DNA of 64,000 bases from Cylicocyclus nassatus (GCA_958299035.1 CATQJL010000112.1:69471117-69535116), one strand, 5' to 3'. Shown: positions 46,117-58,040, counted from the first letter of the stretch. The notes: generated by a model from the sequence alone, not told the origin. Translations and numbers: made by a program.

Positions 46117-49100
46117 TACAAAGGGTTCACTGATCCGAATCTCGCACTTTATTGGAAGTATGGAGGCGCTATAGGTGCAAAAAAGTTTGTGCCCTTCGAT
46201 TTTGGATCATCAGCGGAGAAACTGCGCGAACTTTTCATCGGCTTTAGCCTCCTCCATACTCCGAAGAATTTCTGCAAGATGTGGATCAGTGCTCGTCTTG
46301 GTAAAATCAGGGTTTTCATCAAGTTTGAATAATCTTTAGTGCTCTGGGCCCAGTTTTTGAGTTGAAAAGTGCTCCGAATCTAAGTTTAGGTCGCAGTAGA
46401 TTTTGAGGCATGCCCATTAATGTTTCTTCTGTCACACTTACAAAATGCCACTGAATGCCCAGATGGAACAGGCTTTCCATAGGAGCACGGATTAGTCGAT
46501 TACTTCTCGGCAACCTAATGATTTATCCAATTTTATTTGCCATTTGGCGTTCAAGCAAAGTTGCTTCATGAGGTCTCCCTCGACAAGTCTTCCGAAGACA
46601 TTTGACAGGAAGTAGCTGCAATTTTCAATCAATCTCAATTATGAAGAACAATTGGGCCCATGTTGATTATATGAACAAAAACTGAAACGACAGATAGTAT
46701 TGAGACTAAAAGCACCGTCCACCCAAATTGGGGTCAATGAGATTTTGGTGCCTAACAGTAGCGGGGCCCTCAACTGTGTAATTGCCCAACTCGCGCTGTC
46801 AAAAGTCGCTTCCGAAGCGAGAATATTGCTTTGAAATTCGCTTGGATAACAGCTTTGAGTGAGTCGTGACGTTGATCCCGCCCACGCCTGCCACTCAGCC
46901 GTAGGTCAGCTGCGGGCCCATCGCGGGGCAGGGCGCGCTCTCGCATGATTTGATCGATTTTTTGACCTTTGCTCGTGCTAGGCGAAATCACTGCGTGGGC
47001 AAGGCCAACGTCACGCCCCAATTAAAACTGTCATCCAAGCTACTTTCAAAGCAATTTTCTCGCTTTGGAAGTAACTTTTGACAAGTTAGGCAGTTTCAGT
47101 TGAAGGCCCCGCTACTTTTATTTATTGTCTTTGCATGTTCCCAATAAGACAAGGAAAAAAATTTCTTCTTCTTCTATTCGGGATCTGCTGCCCGTATGAG
47201 CCTCTTCCATAGCTTGCAATTCAAAGCTTGGTCTTCTTCTAGCTTGAGCTCTCTTAAATCCTCTCTAAATTTATCTAACTTTCAGTCCCGGTCTTCCTTT
47301 TGGTCTTTTTCCCGATATATCAACTAATGTGCTCGATCTGGTATTGTGGTCTTCTTCACTTCTTTTCACACAGCCGTACCATTGAAGTCGTCTCTCCCGC
47401 AACTTCTTGACGATTGGGGCGACCTTCATCATGGCTCGTACGGTGTCATTTGTGACATGGTCCATAATTGTGATGCCTAACGTCCATCGTAGCATTCATG
47501 TCTCCATCGTACTAAGCTTTCGCTCTTCGTTGTGCGTGATAGGCCAACATTCGCTGCCGTACATCGCAGTTGGTCGGATCATCGTACGATAGATCTGCGA
47601 CTTGAATTATACTGGCATCCGTTTGTCACACATAATTCCTATAAGGTCCTTCCATTTCAACCAAGCTGCTCTTATTCTGTCGCATATCTCGTCTTCTAGC
47701 GTACCATCTGCAGAAATGCGACTTTCTAAATATTTGAAGGGGGGTGGTCTTCTTTATCAAGGGTTTCCCATCTGGATAGTACCAGGCGTTTGGAATCCTA
47801 CTTCCATGTATTTCGTCTTCAGAATGTTCACTCCGAAACCATGTCGTTCCAGGTGGGTTTTCCACATCTGTACGTCCATCTCGAGCTCTTTTCTGCTTCG
47901 TGCGATCAAAAGCACATCATCAGCGTACACGAGTGCCCATGGGGGTTGACGTATAAGATTTTTAACTATCGCGTCAACAACAATTATGAAGAGGAGGGGT
48001 GAAAGGACGGATCCTTGTTGTACGCCAATGTCTATGGAAATCCTCTGATCGTCCTGCTGCTGTCTCTACGTAGCTGGTTGCACCTTGATATATCATTCTT
48101 ACCCACCGAACATACTCCTTTGGCACTATGTGCTTCTGTAGGGTCCACCATATCATGTTATGTGGCACCTTGTCAAATGCTTTCTCTATATCTAGAAATT
48201 CAGCAAGTAGTTCACATTGTTTTTCTCGACTTTTCCATAAGTATTCGGACGGTGTGAATTGCATCCGTTGTGCTGCAGCCTTTCGAAAATCCGCACTGAT
48301 TGGGTGCAAGCTCCACAATATTTAGAAGTCGTGTCTCCAATATTCTTTCGAAAATTTTCAACGTGTGGCTAATGAGACGGATGGGCCGATACGTAGAGCA
48401 GTCGGCTATGTCGCCCTTTTTTTTCCATAATGGTATCGTTATACTTTTACACCAGTCGCTGGGCAATTTCTTGTTTCTCACTATTTGGTTCAGTAGTCGC
48501 GTTAGCCACGAAATTCCATTTTGTTTACACTTCTTCCAGAATTCGTTGGACACATCGTCTGGGCCTGTCGCTTTGCCGTTTTTTGTTTTCGAAATAGCGA
48601 CGCGGACTTCATCTTCTGTTATGGCTGGCACTGGTCCTTGAACTGGTTCGGCTTCAATGATAGATGCACATTCGCAGCTCGCGGATGCTAATTCTGCAAA
48701 GTGAGCTCGCCATCTTTTATATATATCCTGTGGCCTTTTCAACATCCTGTTCGTCCTTAATACTGTAGAAGTGCTCTATTTCTTTCTTGGCATCAGTTCT
48801 TCTTCTGGCCAAACGGTAGAATTCACGTACACCTCCGGAAGTATGCAATTTTCTGTACAACTTCGTTACATATGTTTCTCTCGCTTCTTCGACTCTCTTC
48901 TTTGTGCTTCCAGATACTTCTGATGGGCCTCTTCTGTCCTTGTTCTCTGCCAAATCCTAAAAGCTAATTTCTTATTTTTTATCAAAAGCTGAATCTCTTT
49001 GTTCCACCACCATGTTTTCTTGTTGAGCCTGCGTCTTCCTGGTTTCGTGCGCCCCAGTAAATCTCCAACTACCTTATGAACATTCTTCTTTAGATTCACC

Positions 49101-49331
49101 CAGGACTGTTCTGCATCTTCTTCTAAGTCAGGTAGTGTAGATTCTAATCTACCCTACCTGACTTAGAAGGCGCTATGTTCTTCTGTAAGCTTCCACCATT
49201 TGATGTGCTCTCTTTGCTCTGTCGTTGTCCATCTTCGCCTTCGGATGGAATGTTTAGGTCCAGTAGAAGTGGCCTGTGTTGCGGTATGCATTCTTCACTT
49301 GGGATAACCTTGCTGTTCTTCACATACTTAA

Positions 49332-49748
49332 AGGCAGTGTCTCACCAAAATTTAGTTGCCAAAATTTTTGCATTTTGCAAGCTTGTCGGACCCTGTCTAG
49401 CACTGTATGGGCTTAAAATCGCACGAAGTTCCCAAAAACCCCGTTTTCTGGAGGCCCCGCGGAAGCAACGTGGACGAGTTGTACCTTCCAACTTCAGCCT
49501 CAGCCACAGTGGCAGCAACAGAGGGGAGGTGGATGCCAAGTGGAGGGACATGTTCAAACGCGTAAGGGGGGAGACCGAAGGAGTCGTCCGCGCGTACCAA
49601 CTGGCTCTCCGCGTACCACTTTGAGCGAATTTTTCTCAGCGTAGAGGGGGTCAAATTGAGTGCGACTTGTTGCAATGGCCTATCTAGAGGTCCCTACAAT
49701 AGAATATGTAAAGATCCCCGCGACCTCAACTTTGGTGAGACACTGCCT
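49332..49748. mobile_element. TTAA-flanked MITE inside the RTE
   Basis: Perfect inverted ends AGGCAGTGTCTCACCAAA / TTTGGTGAGACACTGCCT with TTAA at 49328-49331 and 49749-49752, as piggyBac-type elements make. RTE coding resumes on both sides (KYVKNSKVIPSEEC downstream). Its interior resembles 120-240 and 44125-44230 (GCAAGCAACNNGGANGAGTTGT, TGGCAGCAAC), so a related element may form the start of the duplicated block. Confidence 0.88.
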
Positions 49749-49859
49749 TTAAGTTCACTCTGCCTTATTGCCTAAAAGTCTATTTGCGACTTTCGGCCTC
49801 CACTGGCATACGATCAAATGACTGCTTTCCCTTACGAAATAAGTATTTGCCAGCGCTAA

Positions 49860-50495
49860 CTCAGACAATTGCATCGGAAAGTTCGCGGCCTGAAAGCGTG
49901 CTAAATGGCGCGTCGCGGCCCTTAAAATTTGAGTCGCGCAAGCCGCGGCCCATGTATATTTTACCGGGAACGCCGCGGCCAAAGTTAAAATTGGAAAGAG
50001 CTTATCGGGAGAGTCGCGGCCCAATCACCTCACTCGGAGTGCCGCGGGCCTTGTCAAAGGCCGCACTTCTTACACACTGAAGCTTAAGGCGCAACCCGCG
50101 TGAGGTACGCCGCAGCGTTGGGGCTACCCTAAGCGTTTGTGGGGCTGGTAATCACTTCTCGGGTACGGTTGTGTAACAGTTGAGTTTATATGCTCACGAA
50201 ACAAACTTCAGCAATCGGTTGAGTGTTATCGACGACAGTAGATGATGTCGACAGACGAGCTAACAAGTTGCTCAATTTGTATTCAGTCGTTGTCATGAAA
50301 GACTCATGAAAGACAGGCCAAAATTTTTTCACTCTTCCTAGGCTTCACAAGCATGCTAATCGGGTCAACTATCGGGCGCTTACAGGATGCGCCGCGGTCA
50401 CTTATCGGGTCCAATATCGGTTTATACCAGGCAGCTCGCGGCATGGATTGGTGGCTGAGCAAGCACCCGCGAACTTCCCGATGCAATTGTTTGAG
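49860..50495. mobile_element. Second MITE inside the RTE, with CGCGGCC motif series
   Basis: Inverted ends CTCAGACAATTGCATCGG and CCGATGCAATTGTTTGAG. It interrupts the endonuclease between ATAHN and LALANTYF. The left third contains six (G/T)(T/C)CGCGGCC-like motifs between 49884 and 50050 spaced about 27-42 bp. Target duplication is short and ambiguous. Confidence 0.75.
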
Positions 50496-51663
50496 AAGTT
50501 ATGAGCTGTAGCAAACTCGAGAATGTGTTCACCATCTTCATTTCGTACTCCGTATCCGTGGTCTCCATGGCGTTTTCCTGCACCACTTCTTTGTTTTCCG
50601 CCATGGCCGTTGAGATTTGCTCCAACCAGTAGCATCTCTTCTGATGGTAAGGATCGGACATAATCGTCGAGCTTATGCCAGAACACATTTTTCTCTACCT
50701 CACCGCAACCGGTTTGTGGTGCGTAGGCAGTGACTATTCGTAAAATCTGCCTCCCATTTTCAATCCTGATGCTCATAAGGCGGTCACTTACTCTATCCAC
50801 GTTGGTTATTTTCTTTCTCAATCTTTCGCAGACCACTATCCCTACGCCATTTCTGCCATTACATACTCCGTTGTATAGGAGCTTAAATCCGCCTCCTAAA
50901 TCCCGCGACTGTTGCCTTTTCCATCTGGTTTCTTGTATACAGGCGACATCTACTCTGCGTTCCTTAAGAAGATCTGCCAGTTCGCGATGTCGTGCAGTCA
51001 GAGATCCTACGTTGATGGTTGCAAGTCGGAGCGATTCTGAGAACTTGTTTCGTTGCTTACTATCATGAGCCAAGGTTTTTGGCCATCTCCTCTTCGGTCT
51101 TTGAGACCGTTGCTCTCGCTGTTTGTTCATGTTCGTTAGGCTCGCTTGCTCGTCGCTTTCGGGGAACGCCCTAGCTGTAATTCTTTGATCTCACTGAGAC
51201 ATAAAAGATCATACCAATCGATGCGACGGTTCGTCTTCTTCAGCCGGCTTGTCGCCTGCTTCCCTTTGGGTAAGCAGCCTGACGCTGGGATTAACCACTC
51301 ACGATGGTCGAAGAATGGTCGAAGAATAAAGGCCCCGCTACTATTATGATGAAAATCTCACCGACCAAAATTTGGATGGACGGGGCTTTTAAAGGCGCGC
51401 ACCAGTGGGCGGCCCCGTCCACAGAGAGAGACTGCCTGCCAAGCACCATTGCGCGGTACTGTCGTCAACGTGTTAACCAACCTCGATTTTGGCGTTTTCG
51501 CCATTTTCTCGAGAAACCCTTTCTGTGTGCATGGAACTGCAATTTTTTCACATAGTGTTAAGCAGTGTGATTTCCACTATCAAAATTCGGATTGGTTCTG
51601 AGCAAAACAGAGTAGGATATTGCACAATTTTAGAGCGGCTGCAAACTTTTGGCCAGCACTGTA

Positions 51664-53560
51664 GTAGGTCACGATACCTGAGCATGTTGAAACAACACTG
51701 TAGCAATGGCTGAGACAAATGTAGGGGGGGGGGGGAGGGGGGAGATGTGAAAGGAAAAGAGCTCTACGGCCAATCAAGGCTAAGTCAATTTTTCAATTCT
51801 AACTTGGAGTTTACAGTAAAATAGATCATGATAGTTATAACGCAAGCCATAGCTAATCACTCCACACTGATGTAAAACATAATTGCTTGCGAAGGTAAGG
51901 TCTGTTCGAAAAGGCGCAGGGATATTGAAATATCATGAATTCGGATTTTTTTACTGATAAGGAGCTCAACTCAAGTACATTAGTATATAGATGGTTATGC
52001 CACAATGCCAGCAAGTCAATGAGTACGCAAAATTTGCACGAAAAACTCACTAATTCGCTCCAGATCGATGCGCCGCAGCTAAGAATAGCGTATTTGGAAC
52101 CAGCGTTTCAAGCTGATTCAGAAAAATTTAAACCTTTCCGAAGCCGTGCTAAATTGGGTACCTTCCCTTACGTAGCGTGGTAACTTTAGTCAAAACATGA
52201 CCAGATTGCTCTCCCACAATAATCTGCGAGATAATCACAATGTCGCCAATCAAAACTGTACGAATTTAACCTGAGTTTTGGCAAATTACGGGCGTCTGAT
52301 CGTTACAGCAATGTAGGATGGGCAAAAGTTTGGGAACCGACTTTGCAAGTTGTAAATTACCAAACTGCTGATGATTTTGAGTCAGAGACTGTGCCACAGA
52401 ATACTGCGATCATCCTCTACAAGCTACACTTTACATATCTGAAAATGATTGCCATATGTAATTGTAAGACTTGGCTTTTCACGCAAGTGCTTCGGCAGAG
52501 CGAAAAAATCAATTTAGTATTTACTTCTACAACAATTTGATGCATACAATGTAGAGGAGGCTTTGCGCTATCACATCGTAGTAACTGCGTTTACAAGAAA
52601 CTATCCTTTTGAAAACGCAAAATAAAAATTTGCAAGTATTACCTGCGTGTCAGTGGGCATTTGTCTCTAAATTAAAATTCTGAAACTATAGCAGAGCAGC
52701 AGATACCGAGTATTGAGCTATATTTTTTCCATGAGTGTTCTATATAAACATTTGAATTTGATCGATGGAGCAATTTCAATTCTTTTTAGATCGTATTTTT
52801 TCGCTCCCGTTGGCGCAATCGCATCCAAATTTCAAGTATGCGAGTACATTGCTTTCGCTTGAAATTCAAGCTTCAATTCAAAAAAATTTTCCTAATCGCA
52901 AAAAAATTTTGTGTGATATTTTGTAGCCAAAAGATTGCTCTATCATACTGCACATTTGTCTAGTGAAAGAAACACTTAGCATGAAGACGTGGAACAAATC
53001 ACTTCGACTGCCTGCGTTCTACTACAGACAGACTTGCCAGAATTATGAAGGACTGCTTCAGTACCAAAAAGGAGTCCCAAAATTGGAAAGCTGCGCTATA
53101 TTTGTAAAGGTTCGGTTCATGTGTGCACCAAATTTTTTGTTTTTAGGTACTTTTCTTCTGATTTTAAGTTAGTGTTCAAATGCTGCAATAATCTGAAGTT
53201 TGGAGAACGTTTGTCTGGAAAATTCGAGATAGGTAAAGTCTACAAGATACTACACGAAGGCCGCATTTATAGTAAGTCTGTTGCTCTAATATAAAAGCGT
53301 GAGTGATCAGCTTGAGCGTGTTGGCTGCTTTGAAATACAGATTTTCGTAAGTCTCTCAAAAAATTCTTTTGTATTAATGCTTCTTTTTGCTTGTAGCCGT
53401 AGAACAAGTGGTTTTGAACGACCCTTTGGTGAAAAATATAGTAAGGCAATGTAATTGGAGCCGCCGTCTCCTATTAAGTCAAGAAATCTGAAAAATTTGG
53501 TATTCAATGTCTGCTCATTGCACAACAAAACTTTTATTTCTCTCTTACACTTTTACAATT
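51664..53560. other. Shared flank and CAP downstream spacer
   Basis: 51664-52290 matches 5148-5700 and 53180-53560 matches 9320-9690. The middle is AT-rich with no supported gene. A G-run lies at 51724-51745. Confidence 0.4.
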
Positions 53561-53562
53561 GT

Positions 53563-54923
53563 TCAATGTACTTCTATGATTTTAGTCTCTCCGTTATCGT
53601 AATAGTCTTCGTAATAATCGTCATAAACTTCTTGTGGAGTGGCTAAAAAAGAATAAGTCACATACGTTATTCTATCACAAAAGTAAGAGTGATAGTAGTA
53701 GTAGTAGTAGTAGCACTGTTTATAACTACTACTATTAGTAATTATAGTGGTAGGGATCTTGATCACAAAGTCCATAGGTGATATCGCAGTTTACATCCGT
53801 TCCTTTAATAACTTTCTTGCAGGGTCCTGGTTTTTGACATCCAGCATGATTTTTCGAATCTGCCCAGTAAATTCACCTTTTTTTGGCCTACAAAAGTTGC
53901 TATGTATGTTTCATGTTTTGTCGAGTAATATTCCCAAGCTTTTATGTGGTTGCTGGAATTAAATTGCTTACCTGTTACTATACACGCATGCAAGAGCAAC
54001 CTTGCTTTTTTCTTTACAGAACATCAACCAACAGCCGAAATTCAGCGTCTTGTTGTAGATCATCTATGAATGTAGAGAAATCAAACTTTTGATTTGCAAT
54101 GGATGACGGAAGCCAGCAAAAGCTCACATTAGCAAATGGTTCCATGGAAGTGTCAGTGTACACCACGTCTGATCTCAGCGGTTTCTCTACCGTTTTCATC
54201 CAGTCTTCCACCGCAAATTCAAAAAGATCCTTTTGTTTACTAGCATTTGGTTTTTTAGCCAGTCTATATCTGTAAAAGAATAGTCATTACATCATGTTTT
54301 TGCTCTACTCTTGTTCGCCATATGTAATAAAGTTTTCGCCTTTTCCAACTTTGTCCATGTAAATGCTGGAATGCTTGCATTTGTTCCCAATGGTGGCCAT
54401 TGCAAGTCCTTCGTGTACACAGTCATACTTCTGCAAAAAGGTAACACGGTTTTGGTGTACGACCAATGTGTTTTGACTAAAAGCGCCGGAAGAAAACTGG
54501 AGAAAGGAGTCCCTTAATCAGTTGAAACATAGCCAGCAATGTCCTTTCACTCTGATTTTTCTGCCAATTCTACTCACCAGTTTGAAAAGAGTTTGCGATC
54601 CAGGCATACTTCCAAAAATTGAAGCATCTAGATCACGTGTGGCAACGCTTGCTCTGAGCTCATTGTGAAAGTTTGTGACAGCCGCTACCACAGTTGCATC
54701 GAGTTTGCAGGGTGCATGTGCTGAAATCCGCAATGCGTTTACTTCCTTTACATTCCATCATGAAATGGGGAAGCCCGTCAGAGGTCAAAATCTCAATTTC
54801 GAATACGTGAATTCTTACCCGCCTCCCTATATGAAAAAAGACTGCGCTTATCTGAAAATTTGATGTTGACTTGTGTAATTTTTGAAATGCAAACTATTAT
54901 CATAATTACAAGCACAACAACAT
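53563..54923 (-). pseudogene. CAP/SCP-TAPS gene, decayed paralogue
   Basis: Direct counterpart of the gene at 9692-11020. CAP exons are recognisable: KLDATVVAAVTNFHNELRAS, KYDCVHEGLAMATIGNKCKH, a better-phased exon 3 end (FITYGEQE via GA|GTAGAG), EPFAN|MIYNKTLNFGC and KVALACVYSN. Lesions: a 1-nt loss in the signal-peptide exon (MLLCL then stop) near 54905; a 4-nt loss after KKGE near 53873 that shifts the Cys-rich exon; a 2-nt loss near 53755 bringing a stop before the threonine run. The terminal exon (53563-53642) still reads TPQEVYDDYYEDYYDNGE and ends EVH then TGA. Most likely a recent pseudogene; sequencing error is possible for single-base changes. Confidence 0.7.
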
Positions 54924-55518
54924 CTTGCTATTTTTGCGACCCAGTCTTGGACCTGAAGAAAATAACGCTTCTATGAATTTTATTAGTTGCAATGATATTT
55001 GTTGTGGACTTCGATGTCTTTTAACCAAATAATAAAGCATAGTTTTGCCTGGGATTGAAAAGAAGTGTAAAAATGTTTTATGCCTACTAGTTATTATTTG
55101 AGTCGGAAAAGATCGATGAGTTCGAAAAAGACTAAAGAAGAAAGCAAGTGTGACTTGTGGCATTAGCACAGGACATTACACCTTCAAAGTATGCAAGGAG
55201 CTCTGCTGATGTATAACAAGAGTCCTTTCTCAAAGTTTTTGTTTCACTGATACAGTGCTGTACATGATTATAAAGACACTCTAGAAATCGTCGTAATTTG
55301 CGTTCTTGTTGATGAAATTGTTCAAAACTTCGGTATAGTGCGCATGCTAGCCTACAAGGACCCCACAAAACGGTTTCCACCTTTGTTGAGTTCGAACGGA
55401 GAAAAACAGAGAAATGCGAAAAACCCCTTGCCGAAAGCTGGACAAAATTATGAAGACACTTGGTCTTTTCAAACACTATCACATCCACTGACTTCAGTTT
55501 TTTTTTTGTAAAGTTATA

Positions 55519-56363
55519 TTAGGTTGTCCCGAAAGTTTTGTCGCTTTATTCAGACCATTATAAGACCCCGCACAATAAAGACCTGAATGAGTTTCAATAT
55601 GCTTTCGGTGCAGCTTTTCCTTCTCTTTCTTGTGGTTACATTCTCAAGCCAATCCTGTGAGCTTTTTTTGATAATTGCAAAAATTCTTCACCTGTTATTT
55701 TTTTCTACTCAAAGTTCGGCTAATTTTTACCAACTTCATTTCGAAATTTCTGAAAGTGTTAAGCGTGGCTCAAATGAAGCAAATTTCAGCCTATATAGTA
55801 ATATTTTTAGTTTCTCCTAATCTGCTGTTTGTAGCTCTAAAAATTTGTTTCTTCGAAGGTCTCGATTTTTGGCAAATTCATGAAACACGTAACTGCAGCA
55901 AAAACATGAATATCTTTTGAGTTTTTGCGAATTGAAACTTGTTTGTTATTAAACATTATTTTTGCAATCTATCTAAGTTCAATTTGCTTTGAAAAATCAG
56001 CTTTTTGCAATTTTCGGTACTTTTACGAGTTAAAGACAATCAAAAAGCCGCGGTTTTTTCAAATAAATAATTAATACAGACCTAATGAAAGTGCCTCATG
56101 TTATCTAAAATAGGTTTAATGTAGTCAAAGACTTGCCCCTCATAACAGTTATTAGCGTTCTTTAGAAATGTCAGGATAAAATTTCCTAAAATGCAGGAAA
56201 GGTTTAGCGTTATTGTTGAGTTGCTCAAAAAGCCATGGCGATAGCATCGCAAAGACAGGGTAGATCGGAGAGCAAATTTGGATGTAAGAAAAAGGATGAA
56301 AATCTGAATCGAATGGTACCCAGATCGTTTATGGATTGGTGTCCTGTGATCGAGACAACCTAA
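55519..56363. mobile_element. Mariner-like element (845 bp), nested
   Basis: TTAGGTTGTCCCGAAAGTTT at 55519 to GAGACAACCTAA at 56363; TA at 55517-55518 and 56364-56365. Homologous along its length to 11187-12066 but inserted at a different, non-homologous site. Confidence 0.82.
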
Positions 56364-56367
56364 TATA

Positions 56368-57362
56368 TTGAATTGTGAAACATTTGCAACATATGCGACC
56401 TGTCATCCTTTTCAAAGGGAAATGTTCACTGCATTTTTGCTTTTAAGAGTACCAAAAGTCAATCTGCTTCATCAACCAGCTGGTTTGAGGAGTTTCTAAG
56501 CTTTTGTTCATTTCAAATGATATTTATGAAATCCACTGACCATCCTGGATAAATGAGTTAAAGAACGCTTTCGTAAACTCTGCGTGATCGCTGACATCGA
56601 CGGACAGACTTCAACCTCAACATAGGCTTGCCACGCTTTTGAACCACAAAACTCAACCTTCAAGCGACAAAAAATACTGTAACGCAGCCATTACGTCGAC
56701 TGTACAACAGTAATTTTGTGTGCAAGAAAGAATTTTGAAGTTGGCATAATGGTTCAGCCGAAGTTATCGTCCACTGATGTTGAGTAGAGCACCCTGGATA
56801 ATCGTAGCTAACTCAGATCACGAGATAGAACAGGAGACCGCTCAGAAGTTCGAAATCTTGGCTATTCTCATTCTTTCTAGAATTTGACATGAAACAGAGA
56901 GGAAAATAGTGTTTGTGATTATTTCAAATTCATTGCTCGATAATTTCGTGGAAAGTATTTCGGGTTTAAATTGCTACAGCATCACTAGGAAAAATCTGAA
57001 AGTTGTTGCGAAAGCTGCACCACCATGTAGGCAGTGTAATAAATCAAGTTCAGCACTTTGTGGACATTGTAAACCGGGTTTGTGGTTTGAAAACGTGACA
57101 AGTCTATGCCTGAGGTTGGAGTCTGTTCGTCAATATCGGCGATCACGCAAAGTTTACGGAAGCGTTCTTCAACTCATTTATCCAGGAGGGTCAGTGGATT
57201 CCATGACAACCATTTGAAATGGACAAATGCTTGAAAACTCCGCAAACAACTGTTTGTCGAAGCAGATTGTTTTTTGGTGCTCTTGAAAGCAAAAGTTGCA
57301 GCGAACATTTCTCTTTGGAAAGGATGACAGGTCACATATGTTGCAAATGTTTCATAATTCAG
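56368..57362. mobile_element. Palindromic TA element (995 bp), nested
   Basis: Inverted ends TTGAATTGTGAAACATTTGC at 56368 and CATAATTCAG at 57362; TA at 56366-56367 and 57363-57364. Arms (~240 bp) share ACCTGTCATCCTTT, GATCACGCA and CTCATTTATCCAG. The ~400-bp core contains a Cys-rich frame. Confidence 0.75.
56909..57217 (+). CDS. Cys-rich ORF inside a palindromic element
   Basis: A 102-codon frame whose second half is arm sequence. The core encodes CRQCNKSSSALCGHCKPGLW then FENVTSLC, a C-x2-C-x7-C-x2-C spacing like part of an extracellular Cys-rich (EGF/furin-like) module. The N-terminal part (MFVIISNSLLDNFVESISGL) has no recognised domain. Expression is unproven. The likeliest reading is a captured host exon fragment; chance is possible. 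Confidence 0.3.
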   Translation: MFVIISNSLLDNFVESISGLNCYSITRKNLKVVAKAAPPCRQCNKSSSALCGHCKPGLWFENVTSLCLRLESVRQYRRSRKVYGSVLQLIYPGGSVDSMTTI

Positions 57363-58040
57363 TATGTAACTTTACAATAAAGGGATGAGTGTTTGAAAAA
57401 AATCAGGTGTTTTTATAACTCTGTCCAGCTTTCGGCAGGGGGTTTTCCGCAATTATTATTTTTCTCCGTTCGAACTCAACAAAATTGGAAGCCGTTTTGC
57501 GGGGCCATGGTAGGCTAACATGCGCACTATACAGTCAAGTTTCGGACAGTTTCATCAACAAGAACGCAAATTACAACAGTTTTTATAGTGCCTTTATAAT
57601 TATGTCCAGCTTTGTATCTGTTTTGCTTCCTTCCTGAAATACTATCAACATGCTAATATCTAACGCCGTTTTTCACGAACAATATAGAAACTAAGGTGAA
57701 AACTATTCATACGAGAATGAATTATGCTGTTTGATTGTTAACATTCTTTACATATACAAATTTAGCCTTCCATAGGACATGAGGCCTATACAAGCCATAA
57801 CAGTACGAGACATATATCTCGTCGACGAAAAGCATAACTGCTTTCTAAACACATGCGCAGCAACTGACCACTCTGTGAATTCTGTGTATATGTGGGCATC
57901 CTCCCAGTGTCGTTCCCAGATGAACCATCGTTGTTCCCATATCAACCATCAGTGGCTGTCTTTCGATCATCTCAGACAATCAAAGGTTTTCAACGGGCAG
58001 CCACAAAGCCACCGCCGAGCCCCATCAAAAACTCCGTGGT

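Larger units (their letters stand above)
47117..51328 (-). pseudogene. RTE-type non-LTR retrotransposon, disabled
   Basis: A nearly full RTE. Flanks are a 14-bp target duplication, AAGGCCCCGCTACT, at 47103-47116 and 51329-51342. Minus-strand order: 5' region; ATG at 51130; AP endonuclease (LRLATINVGSLTARHRELA, VACIQETRWKRQQS, then LITYASGGRKSQIDF near 49800); reverse transcriptase (KNGKATGPDDVSNEFWKKCK, FLDIEKAFDKVPHNMIWWTL, GVQQGSVLSPLLF, VYADDVLLIA near 47917-47928); thumb/C-terminus (APIVKKLRERRLQWYGC); 3' tail ending GACAATAAATAAAA. Removing two nested insertions (417 and 636 bp) leaves about 3.16 kb, the usual RTE size. A stop after QIDF, a frameshift before GVQQGS and a small inverted duplication near 49135-49185 disable it. 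Confidence 0.9.
46708..51478. mobile_element. Non-autonomous DNA element split by an RTE
   Basis: Left part 46708-47116 and right part 51329-51478. Inverted segments: AAAGCACCGTCCACCCAAAT at the left against ATTTGGATGGACGGGGCTTT on the right, and AGTAGCGGGGCCCTCAACTG against CAGTTGAAGGCCCCGCTACT. The right end CGTCAACGTG then TTAA matches the piggyBac-type MITE at 43073. The RTE sits between two copies of a 14-bp sequence from this element. Confidence 0.6.
44578..51661. mobile_element. Tc1-like composite element, right copy
   Basis: Ends CAGTGCTGGCCAAAAGTTTG at 44578 and the complement ending CCAGCACTG at 51661, followed by TA. Same element as 550-5145, enlarged by a mariner-like element and a composite carrying an RTE. 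No transposase of its own. Confidence 0.65.
55253..57614. mobile_element. Tc1-like non-autonomous element (2.36 kb) hosting two others
   Basis: Ends CAGTGCTGTACATGATTATA at 55253 and the complement (ending TTATGTCCAGCTTTG) at 57614, with TA at 55251-55252 and 57615-57616. Arms of ~220-260 bp share GTTGAGTTCGAACGGAGAAA and CCGAAAGCTGGAC. The left copy has the clean empty site at 14757-14758 (CACTGATATCTG). Its own interior was little more than the arms; a mariner-like element and a palindromic element were added later. Confidence 0.85.
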
